From Anseranas semipalmata (Eukaryota; Chordata; Aves; Anseriformes; Anseranatidae): a DNA stretch of 64,000 nucleotides. This document shows, in pieces, positions 13,101 to 23,552 of the stretch (within the stretch, counting starts at the first letter, position 1; every line of letters starts with the position of its first letter). The DNA lies in NCBI GenBank assembly GCA_013399115.1, contig VXAA01003837.1, positions 913,173 through 977,172 on the forward strand. The letters run 5' to 3'. Under the pieces are notes generated by a model, which worked only from the letters and a program-made list of their open reading frames with translations, was not told the DNA's origin and did not search any database. A program made the position numbers and the translations under genes.

Positions 13101-14940
13101 GCTCTGATCAGGGAATATCTGTACTGGCATAAACTGAGGAAGAGACAGACAGCAAAGGACAAAGCAGCTCCTATTATCTGGGATCCAGAAACAGTGTCTC
13201 CTCGTTCCCATGCTACTTCACTATGTGGGACATCAGGAAACCAGGAAAAAAAAAAATCAGCAGGCATTTCAATTGTATGAAATATTCTCGGAGGGATCCA
13301 AATAAGATGGGAATATTTTTTGTGATTATGTCACTTAGCAAACTCAGAATTGATCCTCTCTCCATGCAATTCTCAGGCTGAAATGGGGCTAGTTTAGAGA
13401 GAAATTGCATGGTGGAAACATGTCTTCCTCTACAATTTTGCCTGGTTCTATAATCAAATTTCACAATAACGAAAACTGTAAGTCAAGAAATTGAGAAAAT
13501 ATCATGAAAAAGAGACCCCAAAATAAATATACATTGAATAAATCTATCCATATTAACTTGGAAGAAACAGGAATAGTGGCTAGCCCTGCATGTCTGCTCT
13601 CTCAGCTGATCACTGAATCACAGTCTGACTTTGAACACATCATTTAAATCTTGCTTAGCTTTGGGTTTCTCCTCCGGGAAGGGAAGATAACAAAGGACGT
13701 GTGCACCAGGCTTGCTCTAAGCAGAGCCAAAGTAGGCACCATCCCGCAGCAGCTGCAAAGGGACAGCCAGTGCTCGGCTGGCCATGGCTCCATGCAGCCC
13801 CACGGGCTAAGGCAAAGGGATGTGCATTCAGGAGGATGCTCTTTCAGGACATCCAAGGCAGCACCACGTTCCAGTCCGATGATCATCAGCACTGACGACA
13901 AGGGATGCTTGTGGGGGCGGCGCCAGTTTGCACCCTGCCGTGCCTCTGGGCACTTTGAACCTGTTGTCCCTTTGCTTCTGCCATTACACGTGCTTCTGCG
14001 CTGCATGTGCAGAAGGAGCTTGGAGGTCTCTACGTGGAAGGGGCTCAGGCTGTTTCTGCCCTTAAAAACATTATAAGTGACTGCTGCTGGCTTTAAAAAC
14101 TTATTTGTACTGCCCCGTGTGGGACAATGTCTCTTTCAAAGCTGAGTTACAAGCTGAAGATTACACTGGGACCAGTGTCACTGTGGAGTGGGAAACAGCA
14201 AGGCTTGCCTGGCTTCACTCAAAATCCTTGCAAATGTGACTGCAAACTCCAAAGAATGTGCCAAACTGTGTCAGTCACACCAAGGCTTACCCCTGCAAAA
14301 CCCAGCAAACTGGTCAAGGACATCTGGTAGATTTTTGTGCTTGCTCCCTGAAAAAGGTGAGTGTGGATACCTGTGCGTGGGTCTCTGCCTTTCCTCGTGT
14401 GGGTGTGGGGTTGTCACGCATTATTAGTGCAAAGTGTGAGCCATGCAAATCACATTTGGTGTGACATAAAAATGAAAACTCTGGGTTCCTAGCAGTCTTT
14501 CTGGTGCTGCAAGGAATCCTTCACACCATCCGCTCAGGTTTATTGCAGACGCATTGAAATCCAGTGTCCCCAGCTTCATGGCATCCATTTAAACCTAGAT
14601 GAAAATTTCCTCCAGCTGATGATCATTGCCTGAAAGGCACACTTATACCAACACAGGTATACCTCTCTCCACACTGTGCTTAAGCTCACATCCTTTTCCC
14701 CTCCAACCCATGAATTTGCAGTGCATCAAGCTGAAGGGGTTTTGTCCTTTCCACTTCCCACCAAAAGCCATGCTTAATAGCTTGTCTCACCCAGGCAACC
14801 CTGCCGATGCCACTCTGAAGGACTCCATGTGACACACACCAAAGAAAGAGCAGGGCAGAATAAAATGAAGGAGACTGGGCTAAATTAGCTTCAGTTAAGC
14901 ACACTTCTGCATCTGGCCCATCTTCTGTCTGTGGCACACA
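10171..14940. other. mixed-composition non-coding stretch
   Basis: No gene is recognised. The GC-richer parts (10200-10400, 11000-11900, 13650-14050) carry chance frames such as 11466-12002 (plus, 178 codons), which is Pro/Leu/Ser-rich with no domain. The part from 12580 to 13020 is very AT-rich. Near 14127-14360 three overlapping frames lead to a good donor-like AG/GTGAGT at 14357, but no convincing acceptor was found upstream. Confidence 0.45.
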
Positions 14941-14962
14941 GACACATGCGCGTAGTACATAC

Positions 14963-14985
14963 CTGGTAGCAACACTCAGAGCACC
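14963..14985 (-). other. candidate 23-nt micro-exon
   Basis: On the minus strand a long pyrimidine tract (revcomp of 14988-15018, almost all C and T) ends in TTTTGCAG. Then come 23 bases, and then CCAG/GTATGT. These are among the strongest paired splice signals in the window. Two frames are open, one reading GALSVATR and the other CSECCYQ, so coding cannot be judged. It lies 2.2 kb downstream of a similar minus-strand candidate at 17139-17172. It may be a micro-exon of a coding or non-coding transcript, or a pseudo-exon. Confidence 0.2.
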
Positions 14986-17138
14986 CTGCAAAAGAGGAGA
15001 GAGGAAGGGGAAAGAAAATGTGATTATGAAACATCAGAGTGGATCTGATCATGTCAAATTCCTCTGGAGGAAAAGACAGAGAGAAAAATTACCAGCACGC
15101 AGCGCTTGAAGTCAATAAATGAAATTTACCCAATTCAGCAGAGGCATCAGGGAAATCACTCTTGATTTGTCTTTGATAGGTTGACAAAATCTCTGTTAAA
15201 GTTGTTTTAATGCTTTTGTAACTAGGCCTCCAAATACACTGAACCCAAGCCAGATCTCAGCTTAATAGGACCAGCCCTTCATGTCAATCAAATGTGTAGC
15301 TGGTGAGAAAAATGAACCTTCTTCTGTGCCCCTTGTTCTCTACTTGGGCAAAGTGCCCAAAATTGTCTGGGATTCACTTTGCCAAGCTTCTGAAGGAAAA
15401 TTTACTTATAGGAATGAAAAAGCCCCATAGCTGCCTGCAGCACAATGAAACACATCGGGCCCCAAAGTGCCCCTAGAGTTTTACGTACAGCATCTGTTGA
15501 AGCCAGCAATGGTATCATGTAGGTAAGCTGTGGGCTGAATTTAGCTTGTTGATAATGGAATGAGACATTATGAAATGAAGGTATGTTCTGCTCTCTGTGA
15601 GTCGGCAACATGAATGAATTAATTCACTACTTAATTAATACACAAAGCCACAGAGCACTGTTGGTAAATTAACCGTCAGCAAGACATGTTGCTCAAAGGG
15701 TCATCGGATATTTCTTTTTTTCTTCACCCTGCTTGTGTCAGGGGCAGAGATCACATGTCAGGTGCTGAGTCATGGCATTGCAATGGGAACTGCTGGGAGC
15801 TGAGCTCTTTGGAAAAGTGTTGCTCCTGTCCTCTCCAGCTCCGAATGCAGAAGGCAAAGGTCAGCATTTGCCCAATGTGGGGGACTGTGGAAGCTTTTCT
15901 CCCTCATTTTAAGCCTGCCAAGATATCCAGATAATCAACTCACCCTCACCTGCATGTGCTTTAGGGTTGAAAACCAAGATTATTTATGTTAAAAAGAAAA
16001 AAAAAAAGAAAAAGGTTAAATACCTTATAACTCAGTGTTGTATCTGAAAAGAAGAGCTGGAAGTCTAACTAAAGTAGTATTATTTGAATGTGTCTGAATT
16101 TTCCCCAAATCTGGTCAGAGTTTTTGAAAGGAATATAGATTCATAGCAAAACATAGTCCTGACTACTTGTTATTTTAGTGTAGCTGATACCTCTGCCTCA
16201 ATAAAAGTGAAATGCATGCTTGAACTTCCCTGAATTGCTTGAACTTCTGAACGGACTGAAACTGAGCAGAAAACGACAGAAAAGAAGGCAGTTGTGTGAC
16301 ACACATTTAGCTCAAGAGCCACCTCGAGGCTCGGCTTTCCCTCTGCTCACAGGCTTCAGTTTTGAACACAGAGTGCACCCCAGCTCTCACATATTGAAGT
16401 AAAAGTCCAACTTTTCCGCATGTTTCTACAGAAATGTGTGACACTCAGTGCAAACTTTGGTCAAAAATGAATCTTTGCTAAAATGCACATTCTTTACTTG
16501 AAGATAAAACCTGGCAAAACACAGAAGGTTGATTCCACAGTGTATACTGTGCACCCACAGCTATGTACCCGATCCAAAATTCACTGAATTCTTTGGGAAT
16601 CCTTCCACGCGTTCCTGCAGACTTCAGACGAATGCTTGAACAAGAAGCCCAGGATCTCTTTTCCATACATGATGCAGATGAGGGTACTAAGGAGAGGAGG
16701 CGGTTGTTTACAAGGAATACTGCAACAGAGAGCAAGAGGAAGACATGATTACAGAAAAAAAAATTGCACCAGGCGTTTTGCAAATCTGATTCTCTATCAG
16801 AAAAGCAATTTCACAACTATGTAAATACACAGTTATTCTGTGCAAATTTTTTTTTAAATCTCTCTCTCTAATTGCACAAGAGGCTCCTTTGCTGTAATGA
16901 AAAACATCTGCCATTATTTACCCGCAGACTCCGACATGCACTTGCACTGTGATCTCTCTCTTACAAATGCATGGGGAACATGGAGTGGAGGAACTTGGTC
17001 TGTTGGATAAGCAATTTCTACAGGGAAAACAGGGTGCAGGGAGTTCAGGGACAGCTCTGATCCTTTGCACCCTCTGCTTAGAGGCTGGTACCTCTGCCCG
17101 AGCCATGCGTGATTGAGTACACAACAGAGCCTCCTCAC

Positions 17139-17172
17139 CTTCCAAAACGTAATACCATGGACTTTTTTCATT
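17139..17172 (-). other. candidate 34-nt exon
   Basis: On the minus strand the acceptor region reads TTATCCTCCTTTTGTGCATAG, counted from position 17193 down to 17173. It is followed by 34 bases and the donor GGAAG/GTGAGG. Two frames are open (one beginning MKKVHGITFWK, the other NEKSPWYYVLE). Either frame stays open when joined to the minus-strand candidate at 14963-14985. Both pieces are too short for that to mean much. No first or last exon was identified. Confidence 0.18.
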
Positions 17173-18777
17173 CTATGCACAAAAGGAGGATAATCCCCTT
17201 CCATAGTAAATCTTTAAATGAACCAGAGTCGTCTTTCTTTTTGGAAGGATACTGTATTTCACAGACTATTAAACCTGAACCGGATTAGAGGCTCAGCAAG
17301 AAAAGCAGAGAGCCACAGGCGCAGGTCACAGACAGGTGGATCCTAAGCCTGCTGGGGGTAACTGGTGTCTTCCTGCTGGCTTCAGTGAGCATTGCACCAG
17401 ACCTAAGGGGTTGTATGTATACATTTTGAAACTTCTGTGGCATTAAAACATTGGGTGAGTGAAAGCCTGTTTAGCACTGAGGGACTAAAAGACAAATGAG
17501 TGAACTGAAAACAATCCCTCCACAAAACAAAAATAATTGACAGTTAATGAAGTATTTCCACAGAGTGAAAGTATAAAGTATACGAGAATGATGCAAGCTG
17601 CTACAGCTGAAGTGCCTTTCTGCCCTCTTCGCTTCCCTCCTCCCTCTGACAGTGGTTATCACTTAAAAGGACGTGTTCCAGGTCACAGCTGCTATCAGCG
17701 GGACACTTTTTAGTCATACCTACTTGACAGACCCCCCAAAATGTAGGGGATTTGCTATGAGGTTCGTGATCTGAGTTATTAAAATTTAATCATAGTTATT
17801 TTTCTGTATCAGTGCCTTCATTTTGCAGAACGCTAGCTCCTGCACTTCAAACCATGTTAAAAATATTTTTCTGGAATGCAAACATAGAAACAATCTTGGT
17901 AATCAGAAGCTTATTAAAGGGGAGATACTGACTATTCATTTGGCTCATCTTCCATCAGAAAAGACAATTCAAGTTGTGTTTTAGAGCTGCACTGCTCTAG
18001 ATGTGCTACTGATTTAACTGGATGTATTATAAGTGTAGGGCTTGGGGTCTTCCTGCCTTTTTCAGTAGAAGTGAGAATGCAGCTTTAACAGAATAATGAT
18101 GTTTTTGATCTGTAACTCTTATTTTGCTTCCTGATTTGGGATAAACTTTGCTGCTGTACAAAAGAAAGAAGAAAAAAAAAGTATCATCATAGAGCAGGAT
18201 TTAAAGCAGCAAGCTTTCAAGAACAGACTTTCCTGAAGACTTAAAGCTTCCCCTGAGCTGGGTGGAAGCGGCTGGGTCCCTTCCATGGTCCTGTGGCCAT
18301 TTAAGCCCAGAGAAGTTCTCTGGACAGCAGGGTGAAAGCCATACTGTCTTTGAGCTTAGTGCATCACCAGCTCTTTACAAGAGACGGAGACCCAATTCAC
18401 TCAGGTATTTACAATCTCAGCCCTGTTTCTGCTTGCACCACCAAGGCTGAACAAAACGAGGCAGAAGGAAGAGGGGTGGTGGGGACCAGCTGCATGGAGC
18501 CAAGCTGGGCTCCTGCAACCTCCTGCCCCAGGCTCGCAGTGGGGAGGTGCGGGCAAGTTTTGCCCTGAACAAGGGAAGTACTGAACCATGTGCAGCCACA
18601 CTGAGGTGCAAAAGTCTGCATTAGGCAGGATTTGACCCTTGCTTTGCTGTGGTTGGGTAGAGGAAGGATAAACAGGGGCCATTTTAGCTGAAAGCTTGTC
18701 ATGGGTTTCTGGGGGAAAGGACCAGAAAAGAGATCCAGAGCAGGAAGCATTTGGGTAGCTGGTAAGTATAAAAAAAA

Positions 18778-18807
18778 GATCCTCTAAAAGATCCTCTAAA
18801 GATCCTC
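18778..18807. repeat. GATCCTC short tandem array
   Basis: Three copies of GATCCTC separated by TAAA(A) start at 18778, 18790 and 18801. It is a small local tandem duplication with a unit of 11-12 bases. Confidence 0.9.
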
Positions 18808-20783
18808 AACTGGTTTTGAAAAAGATTGACAAAGGTAGTTCTGGTATCTCTGTGAAGAAGAGGTAAGAGATATAGATGGAAGAATTGGGCAGCAACAAAA
18901 CACAATTTTAAAATCTAAAATGAAGGGTTCCCCATGAAGAAGTGGCAGCTTTTATTTTTCAATAGTTTCTTAAAAAATAGCTCGTTCAGAAATCGGGCAA
19001 AAATCCTGTTCTGGACTCAGCAGGCCACAAGGCAGCATCGATTCATACCTTCAATTCTCACTGGTGTCAAACCCAGTTTGTCAAACCACTACTATCGACA
19101 CGCTTTCTCTAAGAGACAAATAAAAAAAGCCCAGTGAAACCTCCAGATCTTCTGCTAGTCTGAGCTATTAGCAGCTTCAGAACTAATGATGGGTGAACCT
19201 CCAAAGGTCTGAGATGTCAGTGGGAGTTATATGCCTGGATCAAGGACGCGATATGACCCAGATAAATTTAAGACAGAAAGGTAGATCAAAATGAGGGTCA
19301 GGCAGCCGTTAGTGTTTCTTTAAAGATGACAGAGGAACAGTTTTTAACACTTCCGAGGAGTTTTGTTGATGTTCTTATGTACGCTCTTTGTTTAAAAAAA
19401 TAAATACATTTTTCATGCCTTCAAAATTCCAAGCTGCAGAAAATTTCCTCTTGTGATGAGAAGCATTCAAAACAAAAACATGTGGCCTGATTTGTCTTTT
19501 ATAGAAATCAAAGGCTGTATTCTAAAGAGACTTCCTTTACCACACAAATGTAGCAGATGTTTTTTAAGATTATAGCTGCACAAGCAATCTACGGTTTGAA
19601 TCTCAGAAGCATTTAAAGTTTTTTTTAGAGGAAGAGTTTTTGTGTTATACTGTGATAAACTGCAACTAAGTAGGAAAGGGATTGTCTAAGACAGGTAATT
19701 AAGGTGGCAGTGTACAGTAAATTTGGCCAGCATTGTTTTCATTCAGGAAAATAAAGTTTAAAATGATCAAACCATCTCAGTCTAATGTTTTGCTAGTAGG
19801 TTAATTAAAACACATTTTTAATGCCAAAGGTGAAGAGATTAGGTCTCTGGTAAAAGCAGCCCAGCAGAGCAGTATAGCCAAAAGCGTATATTTGCATATG
19901 TGTTGCTAATAAGACATGATGTTGTTTCCATTATTGCTGCTCCTGAGTGAAACCCTCATGTGTGCTGGAGCAAGCGGTGCTGGAGCCAAGGGCTGGGCTG
20001 GGAGCACAGGGGCTGATCCTGTGCAGGTGCATCGGGAGCTTTGCCAGGGGGTTCACAGCTGCTGGGTCGAGCTTAAAGCAAAAGTGTTGGGTGTTAATTC
20101 TCCTTTCTTTCTGTGATGACATTCTTTCTTCCAACTGCAAAAGCTCGTGCACCTCCTGAGTGACTGACCGATCTTCTCAAGGAGTTTAGTGTCCTGGTCA
20201 CCTGCAGGACCCTGCTCTGACAGTCTTAAAAATCAGCTCCTGAAGTAGGCTAGAGTGGGAAGTGAGGATATAAACCATGTCTACAGCCCTTTTAATAGAT
20301 CCCAAGGGTATTGGTCACTGTATATTCTAGTAAGATCATTTGAGGGGAAAAACACTGGGCAGGAGACGAGGAGAGACAAGTCAGGTTATGCAAGGGGGAA
20401 GCCCTGGGAGACTCAGTGCATTTCAGCCCCCAGGGCTCTTCAGCAAACAGTTGCAGGGGTTGTTGCTGGGTGGTAAAGCCAAGGAAATTCAGCCAGGGAG
20501 CACGAATCCTGCTGCACCAAGCACTGCCTGGGACAACAGCCCTGACTGTTTGCTTCAGCATCACCATCAGCTGCAACCTATATAGAAAAGTAAGCACTTG
20601 GTAACTAGCAGAGGAGGTGGAGAATGCTGTGCTTCATGTCAGAATTAGATATTGCAGTCTCTGCCCTCCTAGTAGATGTGAGAGTATTGCTGGCAGGAAA
20701 AAACGCTCCTTTATTCCAGGATTGCTCTCCCATCACAGGAATCATTTATTGATTTTTCTGAACTATTAACCCACTCTTTTCAG

Positions 20784-20882
20784 GAACACAGTGATGGATG
20801 GTGATGTGCGTTAATCCTGCTTCTCTAATGAAACCTGCTAAGGAAGATCCTGGGCATTGCATTACCCAGTGCTCTGTGCAGG
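20784..20882 (+). other. candidate non-coding exon
   Basis: The acceptor CCACTCTTTTCAG is preceded by a pyrimidine-rich stretch, and 99 bases later comes GCAGG/GTGAGT, both close to consensus. All three forward frames contain stops inside the segment, so if it is an exon it is untranslated or belongs to a lncRNA. It may equally be a decoy. Confidence 0.2.
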
Positions 20883-21760
20883 GTGAGTAATCCCTCCAGG
20901 TGAAAACTCCTGGACCATCCGGTGGTGGTGGAACACGAACCGTGGCCAACCCTGTGTCCACCCCAGGCTGGGGAAGCTCTTTCTCCTCTGTGCATATCCT
21001 TTGCAATGCCATCCTCATTTTTCATTTAACATTTCTTTTCTTTTTTGAGAAATGTAGAAATGCAGCATTCTTTTCCTATTTATATATATTTTAACCTATT
21101 TACTGGACTAGAGGAAAGCAGTCAGGGGAGAACAGAGAGGCAGGTGAGGGAGGGCAAGTGTTGCCTTTAAACCTCTTTTTTCAACAAGTCACCCGTGTTG
21201 TCTGGCGGAAGTGCAACTTTCGTGTTTTGCTTCCCTCAGTGTTGGGCAATCCATCCTGAACACACTGCAAACATGCTCTTGCCCTTGTTTGTACTCTCAC
21301 TAGTTTTTCTGAGCCTCGTGGTTATACATTAACGGTATCTTCTCTGCCCAGATGGGAGTTTCTGTTTGTTTGCTTGTTTGTTTGTTTCTTGGGCAGTGTA
21401 GCATCAGAGCAATCTGCACGTTTCCTGGTGCAAGAGGTCAGAGTCAGGGAGGAAGGCAGAAGTGGAGGGCAGGGGCAGGGAAGCGAAGAGCACTGTTGCT
21501 TCCCCATCAGCCTCCACACTTCTGACATTTGCTCCGTATCATGCGGCAGGGAGTGGCTGTGTGACTGCCCTGTCTCCTCTCCCGCAAAGCAGCAATGAAG
21601 TCTGAACCCGGCCCTGAAAATACAACCCAAAGAAAAAAACTTGTCAAAATGAGGAAACTTGTAGCATTGAATATATATGTAAAGAGACAAGATGGTTTGC
21701 TGTACCAAAAAAGCATTAGCAGTGAAACTTTTAGTGTGCACTGATATTGGTTATATTAAC

Positions 21761-21762
21761 TT

Positions 21763-21786
<24 letters not shown>
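21761..21786. repeat. poly(T) run
   Basis: Twenty-six consecutive T, the longest homopolymer in the window. No retroposed body was recognised on either side. Confidence 0.95.
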
Positions 21787-21793
<7 letters not shown>

Positions 21794-22330
21794 GTCAGTT
21801 CTGAAATGTTCCCATTTATGAAATTGTCAAGTTATGGCAGACAGCACCCAAGAAAAATTGTTCATTACCCTAATGATTGCTCCATAGTACAAGTTGGCAC
21901 CTCTTTTGGAAGCTTCAAGACCAGTGTTAATTTTTAAGAGCTCCAATGTTATAATCGCAATGCATCACTACCAGTTCTTTGTCTTCCACTACTAGATGCT
22001 CTTTTCTCTAATTACTGTAGAGGACCGGTGTTATGATCATGAAATTTCCAGCTACTGGAAAACAGTGTACCAAATTCTGACTTCAGTTACACCAACTGGA
22101 ATTATTTCACATTTCAGACATCAGATTGTCTTCTATGGCTACAGTGTGGATACAACCATATTTTCCGATGGCTACAGGATATAACATGATTTATTAACAG
22201 GATTGGACCAAGCAGATTGGGTTTCTAGTGTGCCTTTGAGCCAAAGACAGCCAGTCCCTCTTCCAGGACTGTGTTTCCTTGCTGTTCTCATTCACCCATG
22301 TGAAGTTATAAGCTGTGGCCCTGCATTGAG

Positions 22331-22358
22331 AAAAAAACACCTAAAAAGGTGTTTTTTT
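22331..22358. repeat. perfect 12-bp inverted repeat
   Basis: The arm AAAAAAACACCT is followed by AAAA and then its exact reverse complement, giving a 12-bp stem with a 4-base loop. With its run of T at the 3' end it looks like a bacterial-type terminator. In a vertebrate context that resemblance is meaningless unless RNA polymerase III is involved. Confidence 0.85.
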
Positions 22359-22841
22359 AAAAAACCCAACCCAAAGACCAGCACAGAACTTTGTAGTGGA
22401 TCACCATTCAGACACAGTTAAATCACGGAGGGAAGGTTTGTCATGATGCTGGTAGAGCTGAACTGTCCAGATCTGACATCTCACTAAAAGACATCTCCAT
22501 TAGCTCAGGCCAGCAAGAGTCCCTGCCCTATTTAATTCAGCTTTCCTCACTCTTTAAATGAGACATTTACTGGAAGACTTTACAGCACTTCTTGCAGCCT
22601 GCTGAGTGCAGAGAGACTGTGTTGAGGGGATGAGTGAAAATGGAAATGTGAAAGCAAGCAGAGTCATCTCAGAAAGACTGTTGTCAGTGGTGGTTTGGGG
22701 GAGGTTGAGAGAAAAAAGCAAGGCCCTTTTAATCAGCTGTTCTTTTTTCCAGAAACCTCTGTAGCCATGATCTCAGAATGTGTCCAAAATAAATAGGAAA
22801 AAAAATGACCTAGTCAAGTAAATGCTGAAATAATGTAGAAT

Positions 22842-23414
22842 TTAGAAAATTAATATTGTGCATATCATAGGCATGGCCTCTTTCTTTCTCTGGTAAATCA
22901 AAAAAAGAATCAGGGTGCTGATGATATGGCTGAGAATTAGAGTTAGCATCATTTCAGGAAGAGTGGAAACAAACATGAGCCTGGTGGGTTCTTTAAAATA
23001 AACCTCAGTGCTACCAGAAAAGACCAGTAAGAACCACTTTGGTTGGAAGGGTGATATATTTCCCTTGCATGATTCCAGGATTGTGTTCCATCTCTTCTCT
23101 CTGAAAACCAATTCTAAAGATAAACAAGCAGAGCCAGGGTATTTCCCACCTAAATTCAAATATCTAATTGAGGTACTTGAGGTAAACACTGGTTGTTCTA
23201 TCCTCCAAGTGCAGTCAGTAGAGAAACCAGTCCTGGAAAATACAGTCCAGCTGGGATAGCTTATTTTTCTCCATTGACCAGAGAATAGGTCCAGACTGAT
23301 GTCATTAAGCCACTTAAAATGGGTTGGGTTTAAGTGAGTAGCAACAACCCAAACATTCTCTGGCAAGTTTGAAACTTTCCCTGAGAAAATATTAGAAGAC
23401 ATGTAAAAATTCAT
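22842..23414 (-). other. 190-residue ATG frame with C-terminal hydrophobic segment
   Basis: The frame runs from an ATG at 23414 to a stop at 22842, in AT-rich DNA where stops are frequent. A second in-frame ATG is at codon 5. Residues 155-174 form a continuous hydrophobic stretch followed by QRKKE, which looks like a membrane anchor with a positive stop-transfer patch. There is no N-terminal signal peptide, and I recognise no family or motif. It has Trp and Cys spread through the middle. No poly(A) tail, LTR pair or splice signal ties it to an element. A single old insertion, a single-exon gene or a chance frame are all possible; chance is most likely. Confidence 0.15.
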
Positions 23415-23514
23415 TAAAAATTCTACTCTTGTTCTCAGCCACTTCTATTAGTTTCCCAGGAATACTGTAGCAAATTATATTAATGAGAGGAAAGTCATGG
23501 GAACATCTGTGTGG

Positions 23515-23552
23515 TTTTTTTTTGTTTGTTTGTTTGTTGTTGTTGTTGTTTT
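23515..23552. repeat. T9-(GTTT)n-(GTT)n compound repeat
   Basis: A T run passes into GTTT units and then GTT units without interruption. It is a compound T/G microsatellite. Confidence 0.95.

Larger units (their letters stand above)
14986..20783. other. non-coding stretch with isolated splice-like motifs
   Basis: No gene is recognised. Apart from a minus-strand exon candidate and a short GATCCTC tandem array, this is unique AT-rich DNA. Near 17388-17453 a fair acceptor and a GTGAGT donor flank a segment with stops in all three frames. An A-rich tract lies at 15991-16014. Confidence 0.45.

Noticed and set aside
14127..14356. Open segment before the donor AAAAAG/GTGAGT
   Set aside because: Three frames are open at once and no convincing acceptor or promoter lies upstream.
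22331..22358. Hairpin with T run read as a transcription terminator
   Set aside because: Rho-independent terminators are bacterial; the sequence context is vertebrate.
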